From positions 19,404 through 83,403 of the forward strand of contig FR888497.1 of NCBI GenBank assembly GCA_000432155.1: a stretch of DNA of 64,000 bases, read 5' to 3'. The stretch is from Eubacterium sp. CAG:274. Its GTDB lineage: Bacteria > Bacillota > Clostridia > Lachnospirales > CAG-274. Position 1 is the stretch's first letter. Each line of letters opens with the position of its first letter. The notes under the pieces were generated by a model. That model saw nothing but the letters and a program-made list of their open reading frames with translations. It was not told the origin of the DNA and made no database searches. The translations under genes and the position numbers were made by a program. Below, piece by piece: positions 16,934 through 25,552 of the stretch.

Positions 16934-18460
16934 ATGGGATTTTTTAAGTGGTTTAAAAAGAAAAAAGAAAATGCACCTGTAGAAAATACACAGGCAAATG
17001 AAGTAGAAGTTAGTGTTACAGAAGAAAGTAATGTAGAAGAAACTCAGACAGTTAAAGAAAATCAAAATGAAGATGTTGTTGAGGCTGTTGTTTCTACTGA
17101 TGATGAAGTTGAAGTAGTAGAAGAAAGTGTTGATGAAACAGAAACTATAGCAGAAGAAGTTTCTGAAATTGAAGAAATAGAAGATACTGTAGAAAAAGAA
17201 GAAGTAGCTGTAGAAAATACAGTTGAAGAAATTAAGGAAGAAGAACAGGCTGTAGTTGAAGATGTAAAAGAAGTTGAAAATGCTGTAGAGAAAGTAGAAA
17301 ATGAAGTCGAAGAAAATCATACAGAATCTACAACAGAGGGCATAGTTGAGGAAGTAACAAAAGAAAATGATACTACAGTAGAAGAAGTAGAAATCAAAGA
17401 AATAACAACAGAAGAGAACAATGTTGTAGAAAAAACAGAAGTTGAAGAAGCAGTTCAAGAAATACCGGAAGAAAATGTAGAACCCGTTGAAGTTGAAGAA
17501 ACAGAAGAGGTTGCAGTAGAAGAACAACCTACAGAAGAAGAAAAACCAAAGGGATTTTTTGCAAAAATTAAAGCAGGACTTTCAAAAACAAGAAATAATA
17601 TTATTTCAAGTGTTGAAAATGTATTAAGTGCCTTTACTAAGATTGATGAAGATTTATACGAAGAACTTGAAGAAGCTCTTATTATGGCAGATATAGGTGT
17701 TGAAACTTCTCTTTATATTATTGAAAAATTGAGAGAAAAGGTAAAAGATGAAAAAATACATGACCCAGCAGAGGTAAAGGGTGCTATTATTAGAGTAATT
17801 ACTGAAATACTTGAAAAAGATGATGAACCTTTTGAATTACCTCATCCAAGTGTAGTGTTAGTTATTGGTGTAAATGGTGTAGGTAAAACTACTACTATAG
17901 GTAAACTTACTCATAACTATATGGAAAATGGTAAAACAGTTCTTCTTGCTGCTGCTGATACATTTAGAGCTGCTGCTATAGACCAGTTACAGGTTTGGGC
18001 AGATAGGAATAATGCACAGCTTATTAAACATCAAGAGAACTCAGACCCAGGAGCTGTAGTTTATGATGCAGTTCAGGCAGCAAAGGCAAGAAATACAGAT
18101 GTACTTATTTGTGATACAGCAGGTAGACTTCACAATAAGAAGAACTTAATGGAAGAATTAAGAAAAATATCTAAGATTGTGAATAAAGAATATCCAGATG
18201 CTAAGGTAGAAACACTTCTTGTACTTGATGCAACTACTGGTCAAAATGCTTTACAACAGGCAAAGCTTTTCAAGGAAGTAGCTGATATTACAGGTTTAGT
18301 TCTTACTAAATTAGATGGTACAGCAAAGGGTGGTATCGTTCTTGCTATAAAGCATGAAATGAATATACCAGTTAGATATATTGGTGTAGGCGAGCAAATG
18401 GACGATTTACAGGAATTTAATTCAAAGGATTTTGCAAAAGCATTATTTGGCGAAGAATAA
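16934..18460 (+). CDS. ftsY: Signal recognition particle receptor FtsY
   Basis: The SRP receptor GTPase that docks ribosomes making membrane proteins at the membrane. The first 200 or so residues start with a basic patch (MGFFKWFKKKKE) followed by a long Glu/Val/Thr-rich acidic region with imperfect repeats. The NG domain starts near KPKGFFAKIKAGLSKT. GTPase motifs are GVNGVGKTTT, AADTFRAAAIDQL, DTAGR and TKLDGTAKGG. Acidic N-terminal regions vary greatly in FtsY and are often short in Firmicutes, so this one is long (508 residues in total). It follows smc by one base, with its AAGGAGG inside the smc end, so the two are translated from one transcript. Confidence 0.96.
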   Translation: MGFFKWFKKKKENAPVENTQANEVEVSVTEESNVEETQTVKENQNEDVVEAVVSTDDEVEVVEESVDETETIAEEVSEIEEIEDTVEKEEVAVENTVEEIKEEEQAVVEDVKEVENAVEKVENEVEENHTESTTEGIVEEVTKENDTTVEEVEIKEITTEENNVVEKTEVEEAVQEIPEENVEPVEVEETEEVAVEEQPTEEEKPKGFFAKIKAGLSKTRNNIISSVENVLSAFTKIDEDLYEELEEALIMADIGVETSLYIIEKLREKVKDEKIHDPAEVKGAIIRVITEILEKDDEPFELPHPSVVLVIGVNGVGKTTTIGKLTHNYMENGKTVLLAAADTFRAAAIDQLQVWADRNNAQLIKHQENSDPGAVVYDAVQAAKARNTDVLICDTAGRLHNKKNLMEELRKISKIVNKEYPDAKVETLLVLDATTGQNALQQAKLFKEVADITGLVLTKLDGTAKGGIVLAIKHEMNIPVRYIGVGEQMDDLQEFNSKDFAKALFGEE

Positions 18461-18466
18461 TAATAA

Positions 18467-18506
18467 AGTCAGCTGATACTTAGATGTCAGCTGACTTATT
18501 TTTTTT
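18467..18506. terminator. Bidirectional terminator between ftsY and the ThrE-like gene
   Basis: An 11-bp perfect stem AAGTCAGCTGA / TCAGCTGACTT with a 10-base loop. Read on the plus strand it is followed by ATTTTTTTT; read on the minus strand by TATTATTATT. The 3' arm and the T run lie inside the end of the convergent coding sequence. Confidence 0.85.
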
Positions 18507-18944
18507 GCATATATTTATTATTGTAGTAAAGAAACTGCTAATAGATGAAACAACCATAATACCAGCCGCTATTGCTAAGGCGATGGATAGTGTATTAAAC
18601 CCAGCATCAATAAAATTTTGCCATCTTTGTTCCATAAGGGCAGCTATTGTCCTGTATAAGCCACCACCGGGGATTATTATTATGATTGCGGCTACTAAAA
18701 ATGTTGTCGTTGGGGTTTTAAAAATTCGTGCAGCTAATTCTACATAGAAAGTTATAAATGATGTTACTAAGAAATAGCAAATAACATCTTGATGAAATAT
18801 TTTGTATAGTATCAAATATAGCCCCCAAGTTAAAATACCACCAAAGAAAGATACCCATATTTTGTGACCTTTTACATTGTATAATATTGCGAAACCTAAG
18901 GAGGCAAAACCAGCAGCTAATACTTGAATAATCATATTAATCAT
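18480..18944 (-). CDS. Threonine/serine exporter family protein, C-terminal subunit (YjjB type)
   Basis: A small membrane protein of 154 residues with four to five hydrophobic segments, matching the C-terminal half of ThrE-type threonine/serine exporters (PF12821). A glycine- and proline-rich turn (IIIIPGGGLYRT) between membrane segments is typical. In this family the protein is either one long chain or, as here, two adjacent subunits. It overlaps the upstream subunit gene by 4 bases (ATGA), so their translation is coupled. Its last nine codons form part of the bidirectional terminator. Transport substrate is inferred from the family, not shown. Confidence 0.85.
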   Translation of the reverse strand: MINMIIQVLAAGFASLGFAILYNVKGHKIWVSFFGGILTWGLYLILYKIFHQDVICYFLVTSFITFYVELAARIFKTPTTTFLVAAIIIIIPGGGLYRTIAALMEQRWQNFIDAGFNTLSIALAIAAGIMVVSSISSFFTTIINICKKNKSADI

Positions 18945-19699
18945 AAAAAATAACCTCCTAAGTAAGTTGCCATAACAAAACCAAAAGAAACAGCAGCTGC
19001 TATTAAAATAGTTTCAATCAATCTGTTTGTACCTGACATTGTATCTCCTTTTATCATATCTCGTAGGGCGTTTGTTAAAGCAACACCTGGAATTAAAAGC
19101 ATAATGTTACTAATAACTATTATATCCAAATTTTGACCGAAGTTGAATTTAACGGCAAAAACTGCAAGTATACCAGCGATAAAAGAAACCAGTACATTAA
19201 TAACAGGGGCATTATTATCTATTTTTGAAACAAAATTAAGGGCAATCTTCAATATAATGCCAATTAAACCAGCTACAATAGCATCAGCAAATGTTCCACT
19301 AAAATAAATGGCAAGAGTAAAAGCTATCATACCATAGGTTAAACATATTATTTTGTCGTTGTACATTGGTCTTTTTCGAATTTTATCAATTTGTTTTGAA
19401 ATATACTCAATGGAAGGTTTGTTTTTACAAATATAACGAGATAGGGCGTTTAATCTTTCAACTCTGTCCAAATTTGTAGTAGATTTAAAAACTCTTATTG
19501 ATTGTGTGTATATCTTATTTTCTGGAGTTTTTATAGTTACAACTATACTACAAGTTATTGTAAAAATATTAATCTCATTTATTCCGTAGGCCTTATAAAT
19601 ATGAGCTAAAGTATCATCAACACGACTTATTTCAGCGCCATTTACTAATAGGTCGTGACCTATTTGTAAAGATTTATCTAACAATAATTCGTAATTCAT
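18941..19699 (-). CDS. Threonine/serine exporter family protein, N-terminal subunit (YjjP type)
   Basis: 252 residues with a soluble N-terminal region of about 110 residues (LQIGHDLLVNGAEISRVDDTL), the DUF1212/ThrE N-terminal signature, followed by five hydrophobic segments. The stretch IMLLIPGVALTNALRDMIKGDTMSG is the conserved membrane signature of the family. It is the first gene of the pair; AAGGAGG lies upstream of the ATG at 19699. Together the two subunits equal one full-length ThrE exporter. The role as an amino-acid exporter is taken from characterised relatives. Confidence 0.88.
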   Translation of the reverse strand: MNYELLLDKSLQIGHDLLVNGAEISRVDDTLAHIYKAYGINEINIFTITCSIVVTIKTPENKIYTQSIRVFKSTTNLDRVERLNALSRYICKNKPSIEYISKQIDKIRKRPMYNDKIICLTYGMIAFTLAIYFSGTFADAIVAGLIGIILKIALNFVSKIDNNAPVINVLVSFIAGILAVFAVKFNFGQNLDIIVISNIMLLIPGVALTNALRDMIKGDTMSGTNRLIETILIAAAVSFGFVMATYLGGYFL

Positions 19700-19739
19700 A
19701 GCAAACCTCCTTCTCGCTTAATGGGATTATAGCATATAA

Positions 19740-19775
19740 AATAAAAAATGGCTACAGCAAAAAGCTGTAGCCACA
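19740..19775 (-). terminator. Terminator of the iron alcohol dehydrogenase gene (minus strand)
   Basis: A perfect 10-bp stem TGGCTACAGC / GCTGTAGCCA with a 5-base loop; on the minus strand it is followed by TTTTTTATTTTAT. It separates the dehydrogenase gene from the downstream ThrE pair. Confidence 0.88.
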
Positions 19776-19797
19776 TAAATTTTACACAAATTTTATA

Positions 19798-20970
19798 TTA
19801 GAAATCAATTTCTTTTCCGTAGTAGATAGCATCAAGAATTTTAGCCATACTTTCTGTATCTACAGGTCTAGGGTTAGAACCAGTACAAGCATCGCCAACA
19901 GCAAGTTCAGCAATCTTGTTAACCTTTTCTTTAAATTCATCTTCCTTAATACCAAATTCTTTAAGAGTCTTTGGAATATTAAGTTCAGCATTCATAGCAT
20001 CAATCTTATCACAAAGCTTAGTTACACATTCAGCATCTGTACCATCTATACCAATGCTTCTTGCAATATCAGCATATCTTGCTTCTGCATTCTTTGCGTT
20101 ATATTTAATAACATATGGAAGATAGATAGCATTAGCTTCGCCATGAGGAATATGACCAGTAGAGAAAGCAGCACCTGTCTTATGAGCAAGTGAATGTACA
20201 ATACCAAGAAGGGCATTACTAAATGCTTCGCCGGCAAGACACTGAGCATAGTGCATTTCTTCTCTTGAACTCATATCGCCACTAAATGACTTGATTAAAT
20301 GTTCGTTTACCATCTGAATAGCCTTAATAGCTAATGGGTCAGTAAATGGGCTATTTAATGTAGAAACATATGCTTCAATAGCGTGAGTTAAAGCATCCAT
20401 ACCTGTATGAGCTACAAGGTGAGGTGGAAGTGTTGCTACAAGAGCAGGGTCTACAATAGCAATATCAGGAGTAATATTAAAGTCTGCAAGAGGATACTTA
20501 ATACCCTTAGCATAATCTGTAATTACAGAGAATGCAGTAACTTCTGTTGCAGTACCTGATGTTGAAGAAATAGCAATAAATTTAGCCTTCTTTCTAAGTT
20601 CTGGAAAACTAAATGGCTGAATAATTTCTTCGAAAGTAGTATCAGGATATTCGTAGAATACCCACATAGCCTTTGCTGCGTCAATAGGAGAACCGCCACC
20701 TAAAGCAACGATTAAATCTGGCTCAAATTCACGCATGGCAGCTGCACCCTTCATAACTGTTTCTACAGATGGGTCAGGTTCAACGCCTTCAAATAATTTA
20801 GTTTCAATACCAGCTTCTTTTAAGTAACCAATAATCTTATCTACGAAACCGGCACGCTTCATAGAGCCACCACCGATAACAAGTATAGCCTTCTTTCCCT
20901 TTATAGTTTTTAAAACTTCAAGGGAATCTTTTCCATAATAAATATCTCTAGGTAAAGTAAAACGCATCAT
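19798..20970 (-). CDS. Iron-containing alcohol dehydrogenase
   Basis: An NAD(P)-dependent Fe-dependent alcohol dehydrogenase (group III), probably working in fermentation to reduce an aldehyde. The cofactor-binding region has LIVALGGGSPIDAAKAM and SSTSGTATE. The metal-site region has GMDALTHAIEAYVS and IVHSLAHKTGAAF...TGHIPHGEANAI, which hold the Asp and three His iron ligands. Length 390 residues is standard. Two adjacent ATG codons start the gene, with AAGGAGG 8 bases before the first. The single-gene unit has its own promoter and terminator. The aldehyde (butanal, propanal derivatives or other) cannot be assigned from sequence alone. Confidence 0.93.
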   Translation of the reverse strand: MMRFTLPRDIYYGKDSLEVLKTIKGKKAILVIGGGSMKRAGFVDKIIGYLKEAGIETKLFEGVEPDPSVETVMKGAAAMREFEPDLIVALGGGSPIDAAKAMWVFYEYPDTTFEEIIQPFSFPELRKKAKFIAISSTSGTATEVTAFSVITDYAKGIKYPLADFNITPDIAIVDPALVATLPPHLVAHTGMDALTHAIEAYVSTLNSPFTDPLAIKAIQMVNEHLIKSFSGDMSSREEMHYAQCLAGEAFSNALLGIVHSLAHKTGAAFSTGHIPHGEANAIYLPYVIKYNAKNAEARYADIARSIGIDGTDAECVTKLCDKIDAMNAELNIPKTLKEFGIKEDEFKEKVNKIAELAVGDACTGSNPRPVDTESMAKILDAIYYGKEIDF

Positions 20971-21041
20971 ATTGATAGCCTCCTTATATATATATCATTA
21001 AAATATATTAATTATTTTGTTAAATTATTAACGATGATTAT

Positions 21042-21069
21042 ATTATAGCACTTATTTTTTAAAAATCAA
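21042..21069 (-). promoter_or_regulatory. Promoter of the alcohol dehydrogenase gene
   Basis: On the minus strand TTGATT (plus 21064-21069), a 16-base spacer and TATAAT (21042-21047), leaving a leader of about 65 bases before the gene. No regulator site is apparent. Confidence 0.6.
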
Positions 21070-21141
21070 GAGGTTTTTAATAATATTTTTGTAAAATTTG
21101 CATAAATCAATGTAAAGAGTGTGTGTATGGGTAAGTTTTTG

Positions 21142-21170
21142 TTGCTTTTTTGCAAATGTATTAGTATAAT
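21142..21170 (+). promoter_or_regulatory. Promoter of the potABCD operon
   Basis: TTGCTT (21142-21147), a 17-base spacer and a perfect TATAAT (21165-21170), 55 bases before the potA start. The rest of the 254-base gap between the dehydrogenase and potA is AT-rich with no further feature seen. Confidence 0.7.
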
Positions 21171-21224
21171 TTCTGTAATGGTTATTTACAATAATCAATT
21201 AAAATCTGGTTGTAGGAGGCAGAA

Positions 21225-22796
21225 ATGGCAAATCTTATTGAATTTTCAAATATTGTTCAGAAATTTGACAATAATATTGTTCTTAAAGGCGTTAATCTTC
21301 AGATAGAAGAAAACGAATTCGTTACATTGTTAGGACCTAGTGGTTGTGGAAAAACGACATTATTAAGGATTTTGGGTGGATTTTTAGCTCCGACCCAAGG
21401 AAAAGTTATCTTTGATGGTAAAGATATTACAGATGTACCAGCGTATAAGAGAGAAATTAACACAGTATTCCAAAAATATGCGTTATTCCCTCATCTCAAT
21501 GTATATGACAATATAGCATTTGGCTTAAAAATAAATAAAGAACCTAAGGATATTATTGCCCAAAAGGTAAACAGAATGCTTAAACTTGTTGGTCTTGAGG
21601 AATATGGAAAACGAGCTGTTACAGAAATGTCTGGTGGACAGCAGCAGAGAGTTGCTATTGCTAGAGCTTTGGTTAATGAACCTAAGGTGCTTTTACTTGA
21701 TGAACCTTTGGGTGCACTTGATTTAAAATTGCGTAAAGAAATGCAAAAAGAATTGAAAAAGATACAGCAGGAAGTAGGTATCACTTTCATTTTTGTAACT
21801 CATGACCAAGAAGAAGCTCTTACTATGTCAGATAAGATTGTTGTAATGAAAGACGGTGTAATACAGCAAATTGGTAATCCAACACAGATTTACAACGAAC
21901 CGGCAAATAGATATGTTGCTAATTTCATAGGCGAAAGTAATATCATCGAAGGTGTTATGAAAGATGATAGATTGGTTGTAATGAATGGTAAACCTTATGA
22001 ATGTGTTGATTATGGTTTTGAGAAAAATGAAAATGTAGATGTAGTTCTTCGTCCAGAGGATATTGACATTGTAGCCCCAGAAGACGGCAAAATTGTTGGT
22101 ACAGTAAAGAATGTATTGTTTAAGGGCGTTCACTACGAAACTTTAGTTGAAACCAGAACAGGTACTTCAATTACAATTAAAATGACTGTATATAATGATG
22201 AGCCAGTTTTAAATTCTGGTGCTGATGAAGCAATAAGTGCTAACGATTTTTATTTGGATATAAGTGATATTCCAGAATTGACAGATACAGATATTGTTGC
22301 CAGAGCGAACGCAGCTGCATGGAAAATATCAACAGAAGAAAGTATATCTATAAATAAAATTGATTACAAGATAGAAGAAAAGAACGGAACATATCCTGTT
22401 ACATTCACTACTTCAAACGGTACTTCTATTACAGTAAATATGATTGTGGATAAAGAAAATAAGGTAGTAGATAGTAAATATGGCGAAGTAATTTATGCTG
22501 TTAATATATTTAAGTCTGTAGACGATATAGTGGAAAGTATTGCCTTAGATACAGATTTAAAGACATGGGCTAATGCACAGGCTTGGACAGATGACGAAGA
22601 AGAAATTATAGAAGTTTCAGATGTTATCTATTATTTTGACCCTAAAAATATTGAACCAGGGGAATATTCTGTAACATTTAAAACAAGAGGTAATGAATAT
22701 AAGGTAGATACTACAGACCAACATTTTGAAGGCGACAGAGTAGGTCTTACCTTTACCCCTAATGATTTGCATATTATGAGAAAAGGGGGATTATAA
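21225..22796 (+). CDS. potA: Spermidine/putrescine ABC transporter ATPase PotA with a large TOBE-domain insertion
   Basis: The ATPase of the polyamine importer. Residues 1-235 are a normal ABC domain: Walker A GPSGCGKT (37-44), signature SGGQQQR (136-142), Walker B VLLLDEP (155-161) and switch His193. The C-terminal TOBE region starts normally (VVLRPEDIDIV...NVLFKGVHYETLVET, to about 312) and ends normally (DTTDQHFEGDRVGLTFTPNDLHIM, 495-518). Between them lie about 176 extra residues (313-488) that form two tandem repeats. Ordinary PotA has about 350 residues; this has 523. The frame is unbroken and the next genes are intact, so this looks like a real insertion. AGGAGG lies 7 bases before the ATG. 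Confidence 0.93.
   Translation: MANLIEFSNIVQKFDNNIVLKGVNLQIEENEFVTLLGPSGCGKTTLLRILGGFLAPTQGKVIFDGKDITDVPAYKREINTVFQKYALFPHLNVYDNIAFGLKINKEPKDIIAQKVNRMLKLVGLEEYGKRAVTEMSGGQQQRVAIARALVNEPKVLLLDEPLGALDLKLRKEMQKELKKIQQEVGITFIFVTHDQEEALTMSDKIVVMKDGVIQQIGNPTQIYNEPANRYVANFIGESNIIEGVMKDDRLVVMNGKPYECVDYGFEKNENVDVVLRPEDIDIVAPEDGKIVGTVKNVLFKGVHYETLVETRTGTSITIKMTVYNDEPVLNSGADEAISANDFYLDISDIPELTDTDIVARANAAAWKISTEESISINKIDYKIEEKNGTYPVTFTTSNGTSITVNMIVDKENKVVDSKYGEVIYAVNIFKSVDDIVESIALDTDLKTWANAQAWTDDEEEIIEVSDVIYYFDPKNIEPGEYSVTFKTRGNEYKVDTTDQHFEGDRVGLTFTPNDLHIMRKGGL
22161..22688 (+). repeat. Two tandem Ig-like repeats inserted in the PotA TOBE domain
   Basis: Residues 313-398 and 399-488 of PotA align with each other. 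Both begin GTSIT followed by alternating hydrophobic residues, carry a middle motif (DTDIVARANAAAWK in the first, DTDLKTWANAQAWT in the second), then a segment ending in a GTYPVTFTT or GEYSVTFKT strand. The pattern resembles bacterial Ig-like repeats of cell-surface proteins, which is unexpected in a cytoplasmic ATPase. The DNA copies have diverged, so the duplication is old. Confidence 0.7.
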
Positions 22797-23636
22797 TTGA
22801 AAAGTTTTAGTAAAATGGCTTATCCATATTTGATATGGGCAATTATAATGATATTAATTCCCTTAGCAATGATTTTTGTTTATGCCTTTACTACTGGTGG
22901 TAATTCAGTTCGTACATTTATATTTACACTAGATAATTTTGCAAAGTTTTTTAGCGATAAAGTATTTATTGAAGTTTTAGTTAGGTCCCTTTATATAGCT
23001 ATAATGACCACTATATTCTGTATTTTATTAGGTTATCCAACAGCCTATGTAATTGCTAAATACTTTGGCAAAGGACAGGGAAAATTAATACTTGCTATTA
23101 CACTTCCAACTTGGATAAATATGCTTGTAAGAACATATGCTTGGAGAGGTATTTTACAGAAAGATGGTTTGATTAATGCCATTCTTGGTGTTGTTGGAAT
23201 TGGTCCTTTACAGATGTTAGAAACAAATTTTGCTGTAATTTTAGGTATGGTTTATAATTTCTTACCTTTTATGATATTACAGATATATTCATCACTTAGT
23301 AAAATGGATGAAAGTTATATACAGGCTGCAGCCGATTTGGGTGCTAATAAAGTACAAACTTTCTTAAAGGTAACTTTACCTTTATCCATACCTGGCATAA
23401 TAAGTGGTATTACACTTGTTTTCTTACCTGCAGTTTCAAGTTTCTTTATTCCAAAATTGCTTGGCGGAGGAAAGTTTGTTTTAATTGGTAATGTCATTGA
23501 AAATCAGTTCCTTACAGCAGGTAATTGGGGCTTTGGTAGTGCAATTTCATTAATTATGGCTATTATAATTATGATTTCAATGTATTTTGCTAGACGAGTA
23601 GATAAAAAAGTTTCTCCAGAAGGGAGTGATGACTGA
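22797..23636 (+). CDS. potB: Spermidine/putrescine ABC transporter permease PotB
   Basis: One of two membrane subunits of the polyamine importer, with six predicted membrane segments and the ATPase-docking EAA loop (YIQAAADLGANKVQTFLKVTLPLSIPG). A TTG start at 22797 immediately follows the potA stop, with GGGGG 7 bases before it. The family start (SFSKMAYPYLIWAIIMILIPL) supports this choice. Length 279 residues is normal. It is cotranscribed with potA and overlaps potC by one base. Confidence 0.94.
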   Translation: MKSFSKMAYPYLIWAIIMILIPLAMIFVYAFTTGGNSVRTFIFTLDNFAKFFSDKVFIEVLVRSLYIAIMTTIFCILLGYPTAYVIAKYFGKGQGKLILAITLPTWINMLVRTYAWRGILQKDGLINAILGVVGIGPLQMLETNFAVILGMVYNFLPFMILQIYSSLSKMDESYIQAAADLGANKVQTFLKVTLPLSIPGIISGITLVFLPAVSSFFIPKLLGGGKFVLIGNVIENQFLTAGNWGFGSAISLIMAIIIMISMYFARRVDKKVSPEGSDD

Positions 23637-24424
23637 TGAAAAAGAGTAAGGGTACAATTTTAAAAATTATTTTAGGCTTAGTGTTATTATTTTTATATTT
23701 ACCTATTGTCTATACAATAGTTTTCTCTTTTAACAGTTCAAAATCCCTTAGTGTATTTAAAGGCTTTTCATTAAAATGGTATGAAAAGATGTTCAATAGT
23801 GGGGAAATAATGGATGCTATTTTCTATACAATAGTTGTTGCTATATTAACAACTGTTATATCAACAGTTGTAGGAACTATTACTGCTATTGGTATGTCAA
23901 AGTCTAAAAAAGTAATAAGAAAATCCATAGAGCAGATAAATGATTTTCCTATTATGAACCCTGAAATTGTAACGGCTATTGGACTTCTTATGTTCTTTAG
24001 TGCTGTTGCTATTAGAAAAGGTTTTGTTACAATGCTTTTGGCGCATATTATGTTCTGTATTCCTTATGTTATACTTAGTATAATGCCAAAATTAAGGTCT
24101 TTAGACCCTAACTTGATTGATGCTGCACTTGATTTGGGAGCTACTCCTATACAAGCATTGACCAAGGTCGTTGTTCCACAGATTACATCAGGTATAGTAG
24201 CTGGTGCATTAATAGCGTTTACAATGAGTTTTGACGATTTCGTTATTTCATATTTCGTTACAGGTAATGGTGTAAACAATATTTCTATTATGGTATACAC
24301 TATGTCAAAAAGAGTAAATCCAACAATAAATGCAATTTCAACACTTATTATTGTAATAATTACAGTTGCGTTGTTATTGCTTAATATTATTCCATTTATA
24401 AAAGAAAGGAAAAGAAGAAAATGA
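23636..24424 (+). CDS. potC: Spermidine/putrescine ABC transporter permease PotC
   Basis: The second membrane subunit of the importer: a membrane segment at the N-terminus (IILGLVLLFLYLPIVYTIVFSFN), further hydrophobic helices, and the EAA docking loop LIDAALDLGATPIQALTKVVVPQ. The conserved sequence FTMSFDDFVISYFVTG is typical of PotC. Length 262 residues. It overlaps potB by one base (TGATG) and potD by four bases (ATGA), so translation along the operon is coupled. Confidence 0.94.
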   Translation: MKKSKGTILKIILGLVLLFLYLPIVYTIVFSFNSSKSLSVFKGFSLKWYEKMFNSGEIMDAIFYTIVVAILTTVISTVVGTITAIGMSKSKKVIRKSIEQINDFPIMNPEIVTAIGLLMFFSAVAIRKGFVTMLLAHIMFCIPYVILSIMPKLRSLDPNLIDAALDLGATPIQALTKVVVPQITSGIVAGALIAFTMSFDDFVISYFVTGNGVNNISIMVYTMSKRVNPTINAISTLIIVIITVALLLLNIIPFIKERKRRK

Positions 24425-25485
24425 AAAAATTAGTTGCTTTAGTATTAGCAGGTGCTACAATGTTAATGACAGGTTGTGGCAGTACACAGACAGCAGAAAC
24501 AGATGCTTATAAGGGACAGACATTAAAGTTTTACAATTGGGGTGAATATGTAGGCGAAAATGTTGTTGCAGATTTTGAAAAGCAGTATGGTTGTAAAGTT
24601 ATTTCTGAATATTTTGATTCAAATGAAATGATGTATACAAAGTTACAGGCAGGAGATGCTTATGATGTAATCGTTCCTTCAGATTATATGATTGAAAGAA
24701 TGAAGAAAGAAGATATGCTTCAGCCATTAGATAAAGATAAAATTCCAAATCTTTCAAAATTAACTGATAAGATGTCTTGCGATTTTGACCCTGACCACGA
24801 ATATTCAGTTCCTTATTTCTGGGGTAATGTAGGTCTTGTATATAACAAAACAAAGGTTAGTAAAGACGAAATAGAATCAAAGGGCTGGGATATTTTACAG
24901 GATACTAAATATAAAGATAGCATTTATGTTTATGACTCTGAAAGAGATGCTTTTATGGTAGCTTTTAAGGCATTAGGCTATTCAATGAATACAGATAAGG
25001 ACGAAGAAATTACAGCAGCTTCTCAATGGCTTAAAACTGTAAATGATACAATGGGTCCTGTATATGTTACTGATGAAGTAATTGACTCAATGAGTAATGG
25101 TGCAAAGGATATAGCTGTTGTATATAGTGGCGATGCTGCTTATATTCTTGACCAAAATGAGGATATGGCATATTGCCAGCCAAAGCAGGGTACAAATGTT
25201 TGGACTGATGCAATGGTAATTCCTAAGAATGCTGAAAATCCAGAATTAGCAAATGTATTTATTAATTTTATTCTTGAAGATAAAGAATCTCTTGATAATT
25301 CACAGACAGTAGGTTACGCATCTTCTAATCAGAATGTTTTAAATGAACTTTCTGAAGGAGATTATGCTGAAAATGAAGCATACTTACCAAGAAGTGGTTA
25401 TGATAAGGATGAATATTTCCACGATAACGAAACTTTAAGAGCAAAACTTTCTGAACTTTGGATTAAAATCAAAGCTGGAAATTAA
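24421..25485 (+). CDS. potD: Spermidine/putrescine-binding lipoprotein PotD
   Basis: The extracellular binding protein of the importer. A lipoprotein signal (MKKLVALVLAGATMLMTGC) places lipid on Cys19. The mature protein shows PotD hallmarks: LKFYNWGEYVGENVVADFEKQYG, YDVIVPSDYMIERM, VPYFWGNVGLVYN and DMAYCQPKQGTNVWTDAM, which include the aromatic and acidic residues that hold polyamines in characterised members. Length 354 residues. It is the last gene of potABCD and is followed by a strong terminator. Confidence 0.95.
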   Translation: MKKLVALVLAGATMLMTGCGSTQTAETDAYKGQTLKFYNWGEYVGENVVADFEKQYGCKVISEYFDSNEMMYTKLQAGDAYDVIVPSDYMIERMKKEDMLQPLDKDKIPNLSKLTDKMSCDFDPDHEYSVPYFWGNVGLVYNKTKVSKDEIESKGWDILQDTKYKDSIYVYDSERDAFMVAFKALGYSMNTDKDEEITAASQWLKTVNDTMGPVYVTDEVIDSMSNGAKDIAVVYSGDAAYILDQNEDMAYCQPKQGTNVWTDAMVIPKNAENPELANVFINFILEDKESLDNSQTVGYASSNQNVLNELSEGDYAENEAYLPRSGYDKDEYFHDNETLRAKLSELWIKIKAGN

Positions 25486-25500
25486 TAATTGATATTTGTA

Positions 25501-25548
25501 AAAAAGCCTTTAAATTGATAAAATCAATTTGAGGGCTTTTGTTTTTAT
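25501..25548 (+). terminator. Terminator of potABCD
   Basis: An 18-bp stem (AAAAGCCTTTAAATTGAT with ATCAATTTGAGGGCTTTT, with G-U pairs) and a short loop, followed by a T-rich tail. Confidence 0.88.
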
Positions 25549-25552
25549 TTTA

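Noticed and set aside
16892..17527. A long minus-strand frame opposite the ftsY N-terminus (211 residues, Phe/Tyr/Cys-rich)
   Set aside because: It is the mirror of a Glu/Val-rich repeat region, which leaves the opposite strand free of stops; no ribosome binding site or domain.
18484..18747. A plus-strand frame opposite the ThrE-like gene
   Set aside because: It starts inside the ftsY terminator, lacks a ribosome binding site, and lies antisense to a recognised membrane protein.
19740..19775. The inverted repeat upstream of the ThrE pair as an operator
   Set aside because: The perfect GC-rich stem followed by a T run on the minus strand fits the terminator of the alcohol dehydrogenase gene better.
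21225..22796. The long PotA as a fusion or frameshift artefact
   Set aside because: The frame is continuous, the TOBE domain resumes correctly after the insertion, and potB starts right at the stop codon, so a real in-frame insertion is the better reading.
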